From Actinomortierella ambigua (lineage: Eukaryota > Mortierellomycota > Mortierellomycetes > Mortierellales > Mortierellaceae), in NCBI GenBank assembly GCA_016098155.1, contig JAAAJB010000086.1, positions 1-64,000 on the forward strand: DNA of 64,000 nucleotides, written 5' to 3'. Of the stretch, positions 49,757 through 60,659 are shown piece by piece; position 1 is the first letter of the stretch, and the number at the start of each line of letters is the position of its first letter. The translations under genes were made by a program, and so were the position numbers. The notes under the pieces were generated by a model, which saw only the letters and a program-made list of their open reading frames with translations, was not told where the DNA came from and ran no database searches.

Positions 49757-51851
49757 ATGGCATCGTTCCCCTTTGTCCTCCCCGCACACTCTGGCCACAA
49801 CCAGGTCGAGCTTGTCTATGATGGCCAACAACTCAACCTCAATGGCTTTGCTCCAGGTATCTTATCCACCGTCCCTCTCTCATCTCCCCGATGACCTGGG
49901 CCACATGCCTCTCGCACTCTTTCTCCCCCTTGTCCACGTTCACCGTCTTCCTCCCCCCCCCTTTTTTTTTGACAATCTTGCATCGGAGGTTCAAACTTCG
50001 CCTGTTCACTGAGCGCCGTTGTGTCCTCCCTCTATCTCTCTGTCTCTTTGCCTGAATGTGAATGTGCTAGGCTCCAACAACTCTGGTTCATGTCTGCCGT
50101 GCATCCCTTCCGGATCTTCAGGTACAATCGACAACAAAAATGCTCTATTTTTTGCTGGAAAAGGAATAGTGTCCAATCACGGCAATTGTTGATGATTAAC
50201 ACGAGCATTGTGTTGTGCTACTCCTCTTTTGTAGGCGGGGAGTCCATCAAGACACACGAAATCCTCAATATCACAATCGAGCACATTAACAACATTAAGA
50301 TCGCTACCTGTTCGCCCAAAGCCGGTCCAAAGAGCGAGTCCATCCTAAAGTTTTACCACTTTGAGATTAGCGACTCGCACCGCGCTGCCGAGTGGGCCAA
50401 GAGCGTGCTGGACCATGTCTACAAAGGTACAACATCCTCATTCCAGCAAGGGCTCATATTTGAACAAAACTTTATGCCGGCGAATCTTGATTGACATGAT
50501 TTTTTTCGCCCTCTTCTCGCTCTCATTCTCGTTTCTCTTTGTTTTAAGGGATTAAGCGCTTCCGACACTTCAAGGTCATTGTCAACCCTTTCGGTGGCAC
50601 GGGTAAAGCCAAGCGAATGTGGGAGCATCAAGCAGCGACCATCTTCACAGCAGCTGGGTGCACATATGACCTTACCTTCACCTCACACCAGGGCCATGCG
50701 ACTGAGATTGCGCGCGATCTGAAGACAGACATTTACGATGGTATCATTACCGTCAGCGGTGATGGTGTCGTTCATGAGGTGATCAATGGTCTGATGCAAC
50801 GCCCCGATGCTCACCGCGCCCACCACATCCCACTCAGTCCACTCCCTGGAGGTAAGGAAATGAAAATGGAAAAAAAAAGGAATGCATCCCCGCACAGGCT
50901 CCTAGCTAGGGCGATTAAGCTTCTTCGCACCATTAATTTTTATTTTGGCAATCTCCGCTCAACGAACCATTGTTTTTTTTTCTATTCAATTTTGTCAAAG
51001 GATCGGGCAACGCAATCTGTTACACGATTAATGGCCAAGACTACGGCGGCTTCATTGGCAACACGGCACTGAGCGCCATCAAGGGCCGAGCGATGCTAGC
51101 GGATCTGTGTTCAGTGACGCAGGGCAGTAAGCGCGTGTTTTCGTTCCTGTCGCAGACGTTTGGCATGATTGCCGACTCGGATCTTGGCACGGAGCACCTG
51201 CGGTGGATGGGTACTGCGCGGTTCACGTACATGGCGATCCAGCGCATGCTGCAAAAATCGTCTTACAACTATGAGGTATCCTATATCCCCGCTGAGATGG
51301 ACAAGGCCAAGATCATTCAAAATTACCGCGACATCGTACAGCGACACCCACCACAATGGGCGGATGAGGCGGCAAAGAACGGCAACGGCGGTGGCGATGA
51401 GATGGACCGCCGGGCAGACCACCAGATTATCGATCGGTACGGGTCGGCCACGTCGCCCTTGAAACCAGAAGACGGCTGGGTTACGGAGCGAGGGCCCCTT
51501 CGCACGATTGCGTGTTCCAAGATGCCACTGTTGGCGCATGACTCGATGACACACCCGTTGGCGGTGGCGAACGACGGCCTGTTGGATGTGCTTGTGTTTA
51601 ATGATACTATTGGTTCCATGGATGGCATTGCGGCACTATTGGGTGTCGAGAAGGGTAGCCATGTCTCACGCGATGATGTCCGGTACTTCAAGGTCAAGGC
51701 GATCCGCATCACACCATTGGACTCCCACGGTTTTATCTCTATCGATGGCGAGCACTTTGACTGGGCACCTGTCCAGTCGGAGGTGCATCATGGTCTCATC
51801 TCGATCCTGAGCACAACGGGTCGCTGGACGGAAACCCAGTTTTCCAAGTAA
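49757..51851 (+). CDS. Sphingosine (long-chain base) kinase
   Basis: Phosphorylates sphingoid bases to their 1-phosphates, which controls long-chain-base signalling and breakdown (yeast Lcb4/Lcb5 type). Exons 49757-49856, 50071-50121, 50235-50426, 50549-50851 and 51001-51851 give 498 aa. The DAG-kinase catalytic fold has NPFGGTGKA from N127, SGDGVVHEVINGL with GDG at ~185-187, and PLPGGSGNA, with GMIADSDLGTEHLRWMG and LDVLVFNDT downstream. The C-terminal part includes SHGFISIDGE, the conserved D-G-E segment. A short exon 2 (51 nt) encodes a Cys-Pro piece (CLPCIP) near the N-terminus, a possible acylation or zinc site (inference). AATAAA follows at 51886. Confidence 0.93.
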
Positions 51852-51885
51852 GACAATCTGTGAGGCTGTATACCTCTATTGAAAA

Positions 51886-51891
51886 AATAAA
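51886..51891 (+). terminator. AATAAA polyadenylation signal of the sphingosine kinase gene
   Basis: AATAAA starts 35 bases after the stop codon, in a short A-rich context. Confidence 0.55.
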
Positions 51892-52720
51892 GTAGTAGAA
51901 TCCTTGGAGAACCCACTTCATCTTTTGTTGATAGGCTTGGAGAGGAGTGAACGATGTGACACTGTTTGTCGACGTTTACAAATGTCATAAGGGGTGGGGG
52001 GATCCAGTATGATCACAGTTTCTCTCCATTTCAACTTGCCATCCTGTGTCGCGTTCAATTTCACCACTAATTCTCTCATTGTCAGTTCAAACATATTTAC
52101 TCCAATGAAAAGGATCACGGCGTTCATCGCGACTGATCAATCACTGTTGTGGTTGCGATAAGGACACGAACATAACATGGTCCAGGTGTCGAGGCAGCAC
52201 GACGCTGCACAAAAAATACTGCACAAACACGGTCGTGGTATCCAGAGGGGATTACCAGGGTGGCGATACAGATGGCGATGTCGCAAGTCCGCGGCACAAG
52301 GACTAACTTTAGCACAGGCCAAGCCCTCCAAGACGAATGAAGGCGGCTGGAAGGTTACGAGGCGTTGCAGTCGCAATTGACAAAAAAGTCCCGAGGGCTC
52401 CTTTGGTGCTGCGTCCACCAAAACTAGGGGGGTGTAGGAGTGTCACCCGTGCAGATCTTTTCGCCCGCCAAAGGTCGCATGCTCAACCTTGTGTCCACTG
52501 TTTTTTTTTTCTATCCCCAACCCAACGTCTGGAAGCTTCGAAGGCTGAGATGATGTGGCGATGCCCAGCCATTCTCACGACCTGCCCCCCATGCATTCAT
52601 GCATGACCATCTTCCATCCTAAAGTCATTATCCCTCTTCATTCCCCAACTCATTTAAATCCCATCACATTCACGCCCTCTTCTTTCTACTGGTGACAAGT
52701 TACCCCCTTGCAGTCTGACC
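51892..52720. other. Intergenic region before the kinase-Sel1 gene
   Basis: About 0.83 kb without a credible gene. A possible short non-coding exon (CAG|TCTGACC before the ATG at 52721) may belong to the downstream gene's leader. Confidence 0.4.
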
Positions 52721-55347
52721 ATGGTAAAAGGAACCTCCTTCCATAGTGCAACATACCCTTGCAGGCGTTAGAGAGACAAAGAAAAAACTGACACAGCTTA
52801 ACCACCACATTCTCAACCACTTAGTTCCAGTCCTCGCTTACCGTCGGGTGTCGCATTGGCACTGGCCAATATGGCAGTGTCCATCACGCTCAGTGGAAGA
52901 AACGTGAGGTCGCCGTCAAAAGCTTCGACATCACCTACACTGAGGTGAAGCTGGACAAGTTGCTCCGTAAAGAGGCGCTACGTCTCAGGTCCCTCCGCAG
53001 TCCGCACATCCTCACCATCTACAGATATGCAATCCACGAACACAAGCTGGTGCTGATTATGGACCATGAGAAGACCAATCTCCAAGCGGCCATCGAACGA
53101 CGTGTGCTGGAATGGCCAGACAAGGAGCGCATCACACAGGAAATTATCCGTGGTCTGGCCTATCTCCACAAAGAAAACGTGATCCACAGAGACCTCAAGA
53201 GCTCCAACGTGCTCCTCAACGAGAACATGGAGGCCAAGCTTTGCGACTTTGGGGTGCCAAAGGTCAAAGTCACAGCCGCTTCCAAGTCTGGTAGCGGTGG
53301 TAGCGGTGGTGGTGGTGGTGGAGACTTTGCGTCCAAAGGCATGTTACGCTGGATGGCGCCCGAGTTGCTTCGCAAGCAACCCCACTACTCGATCAAGTCC
53401 GATGTGTATGCGCTCGGAATGGTCATGTGGGAGATGGCAGCCAACTGCACCGTCCCGTTCCAGGAACAACCCGATAACGAAAAAGTTGCCTCGATGGTGT
53501 TGAGCGGCCAGCGCGAGAATCTACCACCCGAGACGCCTCTAGCGTACCGCCAGCTTGTCAATCAATGTTGGCAGCGCGAACTGTCGAAGCGACCGCAGGC
53601 AATCAAGATGGTAGTAAAGGACGGTGGTGACACGACTGAGATTCAAAGTGGGGTCCACGAAACGAAGAGCCAGAACGACCACACGGGAAGTGCCAAAGCC
53701 ACCGCAACCGCCACCGCCACCTCTCCAGTTTCCCAAGCTCCCGTTCCTCCTCTTCCGCCCAAGGTCGGCGACCCTCCCCCTCCGAGCGATGATGCAGCAG
53801 CAACAGCAGCAGCAGCCCCCCGTTCAAAGTCGGATGACTTCTCCACGCTTTTGCAGCAAGCCAAGAATGGCGATACCGATGCATTGTTTCAACTCGCGGT
53901 GAAGTGCAAAAGCGGGAGCGAGGTTCACCAGAGCGATGACATTGCATTCGGCCTGTTCCGTCACGCAGCCGTCCAAGGGCATGCTCAAGCCCAGTGCATT
54001 CTCGGCGCCCACTACTTTTCGGGTCAATCGGTCCAACAAGACTATGCGACTGCAGTGTCGTGGTACCGCAAGTCGGCGGAGCAAGGCAATCCAACGGCTC
54101 AGTACAACCTGGGCCGAATGCATTTGGTCGGTTTCGGAATCGAACAAGACTACGGCGAGGCCCTCTCGTGGTTTCGCAAGGCAGCTGAGCAAGGGCTTGC
54201 CTCTGCCCAATATAGCATCGGAGCTCTATATGAGCTTGGCCGTGGTGGTGGTGGTGGTGGTAATGATGGGGTCCCTCAGGATTACGCCATGGCCGCCCGG
54301 TGGTACCGCATGTCGGCGAACGCGGGACATGCCGATGCACAAAGACGCCTTGGATTGTTTCTTCTCCTTGGGTACCGCGTCCGGCAGGATGTTGACGAAG
54401 CAGCATCGTGGTTTCGAAAGGCGGCGGAGCAAGGTAACCCAGCTGCGCAAAGTAGCCTCGGATACCTGTACCTTGTTGGTCAGGGTGTGGGCATGAACGT
54501 GAAAGAGGCGGCGTCCTGGTTTCGCAAGGCAGCCATGCAAGACGATGCCGTGGCACAAGTTCACCTTGGCATGTTGTATGAGCTTGGCAAGGGGGTCGAC
54601 CAGAACGATGTCAAGGCCGAGTCTTGGTATCGAAAGGCAGCCATAAAAGGAAATGCGAACGCAGAGTACCACCTTGGCGTGTTGTACGAGCTTGGCAAGG
54701 GCGTTAAGAAGGACCATGGCGAGGCCATAGCTTGGTATCGCAAGGCGGCCGCTCAGGAGAATGCGGCTGCCGAGTACCGCCTTGGCCTAGCGTATGCATC
54801 TGGGTTTGGGGTCGCGCAGGACTATGTGCGGGCGGTGTCGTGGTATCGCAAGGCTGCCCAACAGGGCCTTGCAGCTGCACAGACCAACCTCGGGTGGATG
54901 TACCTGAAGGGAATGGGGGTCGACATGAGCCTCGACGAGGCAGTCGCGAGCTTTCGAAAGGCGGCGACCCAGGGCGACGTGGTTGCGCAGTTCAACCTTG
55001 GATTTGCCTATGAAACCGGTCAGGGAGTCACGCAGGACTATGCGCGTGCTCTGTTGTTGTATCGCAAATCGGCGGAGCAAGGCTATGCTCCGAGCCAATA
55101 CAATCTGGGCGCGATGCACTATAGAGGCCGCGGAGTCATCCAGGACTACAGCGCGGCAGAGGGGTGGTTCCGCAAAGCAGCCGCGCAAGATTTTGTGCTT
55201 GGACAGTACAGTCTTGGTTGGATGTATGAGCACGGTCAGGGCCTTGAGCAGAACACCAAGCAGGCTGTGTACTGGTACAGCAAGATTTCCAAGCAGGATC
55301 ATGAGAATGCACACAGTTGTCTACAGAGGCAGCTCAAGTCAGAGTAG
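52721..55347 (+). CDS. TKL-like protein kinase fused to about 13 Sel1 repeats
   Basis: Predicted 841-aa cytosolic signalling protein. The best model has exon 1 coding only the start Met (52721-52723, ATG|GTAAAA), a 101-nt intron, then one exon 52825-55347. The kinase domain (~9-275) has a glycine loop GTGQYGSV, VAVK with K33, IHRDLKSSN with D124, CDFG (142-145) and GMLRWMAPELL, so all catalytic residues are present. The activation segment carries an unusual Ser/Gly run. A Pro/Ala/Thr-rich linker leads to about 13 Sel1-like repeats of ~36 residues (pattern AQYNLG...G..V.QDY..A..WYRKAAEQG). Sel1 arrays bind partner proteins. Kinase-Sel1 fusions are expanded in Mucoromycota. The substrate is unknown. 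The 5' exon is the weak point; everything from 52825 on is clear. Confidence 0.82.
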
Positions 55348-55446
55348 AGCCCTCAAAATTGTTGGTTCTGCTGGCTGCTGTTTAAAGTGCCATGTGAGTT
55401 TCTTTATGTCGGATAGTGTTTGGGGACGGAAAAGTTTTGGTGCTCG

Positions 55447-55586
55447 TAGTATATTGTTAGGATCAATAGCTAAACATCTGCTGAAAGCAGTGGGTATGGT
55501 ATGGTTTTCAATAACGTTGTTTATATAATATGCTTGCTATCTTTGAATTATATACCATCTTCTCGTGCTCGCTTTGCAGGTCCACT
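55447..55586. repeat. 3' flank repeat, left copy (partner at 57716-57838)
   Basis: The segment from GTAGTATATTG through GTGGGTATGG, GGTTTTCAATAACG and TTGCTATCTTTGAATTATAT to CTCGCTTTGCAGGTC recurs at 57716-57838 with small differences. It flanks the 3' ends of the two orphan gene copies and marks the left edge of the tandem duplication. Confidence 0.8.
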
Positions 55587-57330
55587 GCTCTATGTTTGTG
55601 GCCATGTCTGCCGCCTGCCTCTTAAATGCCATCAAGGCTGAAATTACGGTGAGCAGTTTCAGCATGTTGCAGCCATCTTGATGCCACCCATGTGGAAGAG
55701 TGGCCGTGCCCTGATCGGTGAACTTGTACCACCGTCTTTCCACGTGGGCCAACGTATAGAACGTGACCGACCTCTTCGCGATTCTCATCCCGTAGGTGAC
55801 GAGCTTCTCGGCGATCTCAGGATCGGCGACGTTCCTCCGCAACATGTCAAGCTGGTCCTTCATCACCTTGCCTAGCTTGATTGTGTCGGACATAGCCTTG
55901 GTGGTGTGGACTCCATCGTCGGCCTTGGCAGCCTCCATCACGCCCAGTTCCAGCGTGGGCTCGTGGCATAGAATGATGCCATCCGTCTTACGGCCGACTT
56001 GCTGATGCTCGGTCGAGGCTTTTCTCTTCCCATTTATGCGGTCACCCGGGGCCTTTGAGAGGTTTTCGCCATGTTCGTAGATGATGGTCGCTGGCTCATT
56101 GAAGAGGTCATCCAGAATCCACCAGATGTTATCACGATACCACGACCCGCTCTTGCCATCGGGCAGGAGCCACAGGTTGCGCCGGTACACGCGATGATAC
56201 CTTTTCACAATGTCGTGGACATCGTCGCAAAAGGTCTCGTCTGGCAGATTTGCATCTGGATCCTTGACCGCCTCCGCCATGACACTGCCATAGCCGTTCT
56301 TTAGGACCTCCTCGAGCGCAATACGTGGCCTATGGTAGCGGTCGAGGTGCTTAATCTCGGAAGGTGAAGGCTTCCACGCTGCCTCATCCCTCTTGAGTGA
56401 GCATGGATATCAACTGCTCCTTATCGCTGCTATCCGTCACGGGCTCGGCTACCTCGTCCATATCGCTGATGATGAAAGAATGGAGCCCCACCTAGTAGTC
56501 GAGCCCGATAATGTAGCGGTGAAGCAGGTTGTCAACGTTTTTTATCCAGAGCGAAGTGTCCAGTTCTTGCCACCGCCTGAAATTCTCATTCGCCGAGGTT
56601 TTCGCCTGCTCGAGCACAGCGCGATTTAGTCTGGCATACTCCTCGCTCTCTGGGAGTGATGGCGACCTGTGTAACTGCTCCAGTTGGCCTCGAATGTTGA
56701 GCGCACTCGCATGACCACCGATGGGCTGAGGCTGTTGCTGGTGCTAGTACTACCGTTGCTCCTACCAATACTGCTGTCGCGTGTGTGCGACTGCTGTTTG
56801 TGGGACTGTCGAAGGACCTAGGTTGCTGCACGGCGCTGGAACCTAATGAGCTTTCTCCCTCGGTGTCTTCTTCCACACTGTCGACTACGGGTGTGCCGTT
56901 GAAGTATTCCACAACCCTCGCTACGTCGACAGTGCTCTGGGTGGTTGAAAACTGGGATTGTTCTGACTGCCAAACAAGTCTTGAGCTTATACTAACGCAA
57001 GTGTCAGCACCCTGGATGGCTAAGCTTGATAAACTCTGTGAAGGTGGAGAATCTCCCCCCCCCCCCAGTCAATATAATAAGCTCCGTCGCCTTGATTCTG
57101 ATGCCGCTGACAATTGGGCTAAACACGGTCGCTGCGTTGACCTCAGGTGGCTCGACTGGCTATTTCTGCGGTCGGTGATTGAACGTTGTAGCCGCCAACC
57201 TAGATTGCAGGCGGTCGGGCGTGTCAATAGAATCCTCAGGTTGCGCGTCGGTGACCGACGTTGAGGACGCTGCTGCGCGTAGTCGTGGGAACTTTTGTGG
57301 TGGCTGTGCCATGTTGGCGGGTGCCGAGGA
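55537..57330 (-). pseudogene. Decayed left copy of a tandemly duplicated orphan gene
   Basis: The C-terminal part is still open (56280-55537, MAEAVKDPDANLPDETF to EQWTCKASTRRW). It differs at 17 of about 233 aligned residues from the right copy. Upstream the copy is broken. The start codon region is deleted (compare 57310-57345 with 60262-60290). A stop follows TTFNHRPQK. A run of C (G on the coding strand) near 57056-57066 replaces coding sequence, and EFIKLSHPGC ends in a stop with frame shifts beyond. VNAATVFSPIVSGIRIKATE still aligns with the intact copy, so it is the same gene. Whether the remaining C-terminal frame is expressed is unknown. Confidence 0.8.
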
Positions 57331-57426
57331 TCGTTGCAGGTGTCTTCAAACTCAGTGAACCACTATCTAAAGCCGCCCTCCTGCCGTCGTGCAGTTCTCG
57401 AGGGCTACGCGAAATGCTCAAGCAAA

Positions 57427-57575
57427 GACGCCATGCAGCAATGCAGCAAAGACGCAATGCAGCAATGCAGCAAAGACGCAATGCAGCAATGCAGCAGAGA
57501 CGCAATGCAGCAATGCAGCAGAGACGCATTGCAGCAATGCAGCAGAGACGCAATGCAGCAATGCAGCTGGGACGC
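57427..57575. repeat. 24-bp minisatellite, six units
   Basis: Tandem units of GACGCAATGCAGCAATGCAG plus four bases occur six times, with the last bases varying between CAAA, CAGA and CTGG. It sits in the 5' flank of the decayed gene copy. A related but diverged array lies at 60391-60484 upstream of the intact copy, so a precursor existed before the duplication. Confidence 0.9.
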
Positions 57576-57835
57576 AAACAACAAGGAGTGGCAATGTGCC
57601 CTTAGTTCATAGCTGTCATATTGTTGTTGGGAATTGGGGGTGTGTAGAAGAGTGGAAACAAGCTGGGGAGTTTTGAGGTGCAGAGGAACAGCAAACAGAG
57701 AAAAGAAAGATGGCCTTGTAGTATATTGGGGATAAGTAGCTGAAAACAGTGGGTATGGTGTGGTTTTCAATAACGCTGTTTATATACGCTTGCTATCTTT
57801 GAATTATATACCATCTTCTTCTCGCTTTGCAGGTC

Positions 57836-58310
57836 TACTTGATACAAAATGTTCAACAAAATGGCCGATCGAATCACATTGCACATGTTATATACGACCA
57901 TCTTATCTCTGTGGAAGCGTCTCCTACAGTTGCAGCAGTGCAGGCGCCGGAAGGTGATGTGGTCGACGAATTGTTGACGCCACAGGCATTTCTTCGACGT
58001 ACAAAACTCGGCTGAGTGGTTGAGTTTGACGTGCACTCACCCGTATCCCTGCTGGAGACTAAAAAGACTAGATTTTGAGTGTCCAAAAAATCGTCCTCTC
58101 AGAACGAAACAGCGTAAGATACTACGCTAACACTATATTTACAGTGGTAAAAATACAAATATTATACAAATAGTTTAAAGTACGAGGGGCGGAGGGAGTG
58201 AGGCTCGCGCTGTGGGTGACGAGCGAGGAGAACTTTTGGGGGTGGTCAACGTGGGCGCAACTGTCCTGCAAGATGACCCAGCAGGCTTCGGAAGGGTATA
58301 AGCAGATACA
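57836..58310. mobile_element. 475-bp insertion at the 3' end of the intact orphan gene
   Basis: The left copy reads GCTTTGCAGGTCCACTGC across 55571-55590 without interruption. In the right copy the same sequence is split. GCAGGTC ends at 57835, GTCCACTGC resumes at 58311, and 475 bases lie between them. GTC is present on both sides, compatible with a 3-bp target duplication. The insert begins TACTTGATACA and ends GCAGATACA, with no evident terminal inverted repeats or transposase. It may be a non-autonomous element; the alternative is deletion of this segment from the left copy. Confidence 0.5.
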
Positions 58311-60274
58311 GTCCACTGCTCTATGTTTGCGGCCATGTCTGCCACCTGCCTCTTAAATGCCATCAAGGCTGAAATTACGGTGAGTAGTTTCAGCATGTTG
58401 CGACCATCTTGATGCCACCCATGTGGAAGAGTGGCCGTGCCCTGATCGGTGAACTTGTACCACCGTCCTTCCAGGTGGGCCAACGTATAGAAAGTGACCG
58501 ACCTCTTCGCGATTCTCATCCCGTAGGTGACGAGCTTCTCGGCGATCTCAGGATCGGCGACGTTTCTCCGCAACATGTCAAGCTGGTCCTTCATCACTTT
58601 GCCGAGCTTGATTGTGTCGGACACAGCCTTGATGGTGTGGGCTCCATCGTCGGCCTCGGCAGCCTCCATCACGCCCAGTTCCAGCGAGGGCTCGTGGCAT
58701 AGAATGATGCCATCCGTCTTACGGTCGACTTGCTGATGCTCGGTCGAGGCTTTTCTCTTCCCATTTTTGCGATCACCCGAGGCCTTTGAGTGGTATTCGC
58801 CATGCTCGTAGATGATGGTTGCTGGCTCATTGAAGAGGTCATCCAGAATCCACCAGATGTTATCACGGTACCACGACTCGCTCTTGCCATCGGGCAAGAG
58901 CCACAGGTTGCGCCGGTACACGCGATGATACCTTTTCACAATGTCGTGGACATCGTCGCAAAAGGTCTCGTCTGGCAGATTTGCATCTGGATCCTTGGCT
59001 GCCTCCGCCATGACACTGCCATAGCCGTTCTTTAGGACCTCCTCAAGCGCAATACGTGGCCTATGGTAGCGGTCCAGGTGCTTCATCTCGGAAGATGTAA
59101 GCTTCCACGCTGCCTCATCCCTCTCTTGACCGAGCATGGACATCAACTGCTCCCGATCGCTGCTATCCGTCACGAGCTCAGTCACCTCGCCCACATCGCT
59201 GATGATGAACGAGTGAAGCCCCACCTCATAGTCGAGCCCGACAATGTAGTGGCGAAGCAGGTGGTCAACATTCGTTCCAGAGCGGAGTGTCCAGTCCTTG
59301 CCAACGTAACTACTCCAGTTGGCCTCGAATGTTGAACGCATACGCCAGATCATCGATGGGCTGAGGCTGGTGTTGGTGCTATTACTACCGTTGCTGCTGC
59401 TGCTCTTGCTGTTGCTTGAGCGAGAGCTGTTTGTGGGGCCGAAACTAAGTTGCTGCACGGCGCTGGAATCCGATGAGCCCTCTCCATTGGTGCCCTCTTC
59501 AACACTGTCGACGACAGGTGTACCGTTGAAGTATGCCACAACCTTCGCTACGTCGACAATGTTCTGAATGGTTGCAAACTGGGCATTGTACTGGCTGCCA
59601 AAGAACTCTCTGGTTTTTGCCAACGCAAGTGCTAGCACCTTTTCTGCGGTCTCTGGGTGGCTGCGCTTGATGAAATCTATCAACGACTCCTCGGGTGGAG
59701 CATCACTCCCAACAAGCATAATAAACTCCGCCGCTTTGAATCTGATGCTCCTGACAGTTGGGCCAAACACGGTCGCTGCGATGGCCTCGAGTGATGTTAC
59801 CGACTATTTTTTTTTTTTTTTTTTTTTTTGCTTAAGAACTAGGCTNNNNNNNNNNCCCCCTTTCTTCTCTCTCCCCCTCTCTTTTTTTTTTTTTTTTTTC
59901 CTTTTTTTTTTTTCCCCTTTCCTTTTTCTTTTTTTTTTTTTTTTTTTTTTTTTTGCATAAGAAAATAGCATTGTAAGTATTTTAGTTAGATAAAAAAAAA
60001 GCCCATTGTCAATAGAATCATTGTGGTCTGATTGCCGTACCCACGCCTGATTCTTCACTGCCGTCTGTTGGTCTATGGACTGAGCCATCCGCGGTTGATG
60101 GTTGAACGTTGTCAACGCCAACATAGATTGCTGGGGGTCGGGCTCATTGGTTGGCGTGTCAGCAGCATCCTCAGGTTGTGCGTCGGCGACGTTGGCAACA
60201 GTGTTGCGCGTAGTTCGTGGGGACTTCCGTCGTGGCTGTGCCAGGTTGGCGGGTGTCGAGGGCCGTCTAGGCAT
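58175..60274 (-). CDS. Orphan protein with possible PD-(D/E)XK-like C-terminal region (intact copy)
   Basis: Exon 1 is 60274-60041 (78 codons, rich in Pro/Arg/Thr/Gln, donor TGG|GTACGG). The intron contains a poly-T tract and the N gap. Exon 2 is 59803-58175. Total 620 aa. The N-terminal half has an alpha-helical part (ATVFGPTVRSIRFKAAEFIM, DFIKRSHPETAEKVLALALA) and a Ser/Asn linker. The C-terminal half has YHRVYRRNLWLLPDG, then KTDGIILCHEPSLELGVMEA, a D-x(n)-E-x-[A] layout that recalls PD-(D/E)XK nuclease cores of Mucoromycota families but lacks the final Lys. The last ~40 residues (VSAYTLPKPAG onward) come from the 475-bp insertion. I do not recognise a named family, and the nuclease-fold suggestion is inference. 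Confidence 0.65.
59807..59954. other. Poly-T/C tracts and assembly gap within an intron
   Basis: T runs of 15-25 bases surround ten N at 59846-59855 and a C/T-rich piece. On the coding (minus) strand this is A-rich DNA just before the TAG acceptor of exon 2. True length is unknown because of the gap. Confidence 0.85.
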
Positions 60275-60390
60275 GTTGCAGGCGGTGATTATCAGGTTTT
60301 GCCAAAGACGGGTGTGTCGTCAAACTCAGTGATATCACGAAATAACCGTCTGGCCGTTGTACAGTTCTCGACTGATACGTGAAAGGTGCA

Positions 60391-60484
60391 AACAATGACA
60401 CAATGCAGCAAACACGCAATGCAAAGCAGCAAACACGCAATGCAAAGCAGCAAGGACGCAATGTGGCAAGGACGCAATGCAACG
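60391..60484. repeat. Short tandem repeat related to the 24-bp minisatellite
   Basis: About four units of GCAGCAAACACGCAATGCAAA and variants with AAGGACGCAATG. It occupies the position in front of the intact orphan gene that the 24-bp array occupies in front of the decayed copy. Confidence 0.8.
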
Positions 60485-60659
60485 CAACAAGAGGGGAGTT
60501 GCACATGTGCTTCGCCTTACTGCGCCTTGAGAGTGGCGCGTTTCAGTGACAGTCACGTCACCGAATGAGCAGCTTCTTCTTACCTCTCCAATTTCCACTC
60601 ACTCCACCAACGAACGACAAGGTAATGGCAGCTCCCAGGAGAAATCAATTGCATGACGT

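Noticed and set aside
53603..54556. A 317-codon minus-strand frame
   Set aside because: Antisense of the Sel1 repeats. Its apparent internal repetition simply mirrors the repeats on the other strand.
57260..57612. Open frames of 105-121 codons across the 24-bp minisatellite on both strands
   Set aside because: A 24-bp unit is divisible by three, so every frame without a stop in the unit stays open. There is no other sign of a gene.
58175..60274. Assignment of the orphan gene as a Crinkler effector
   Set aside because: No LFLAK/HVLVxxP-type N-terminal motifs were seen. Only the C-terminal part loosely recalls nuclease-like domains.
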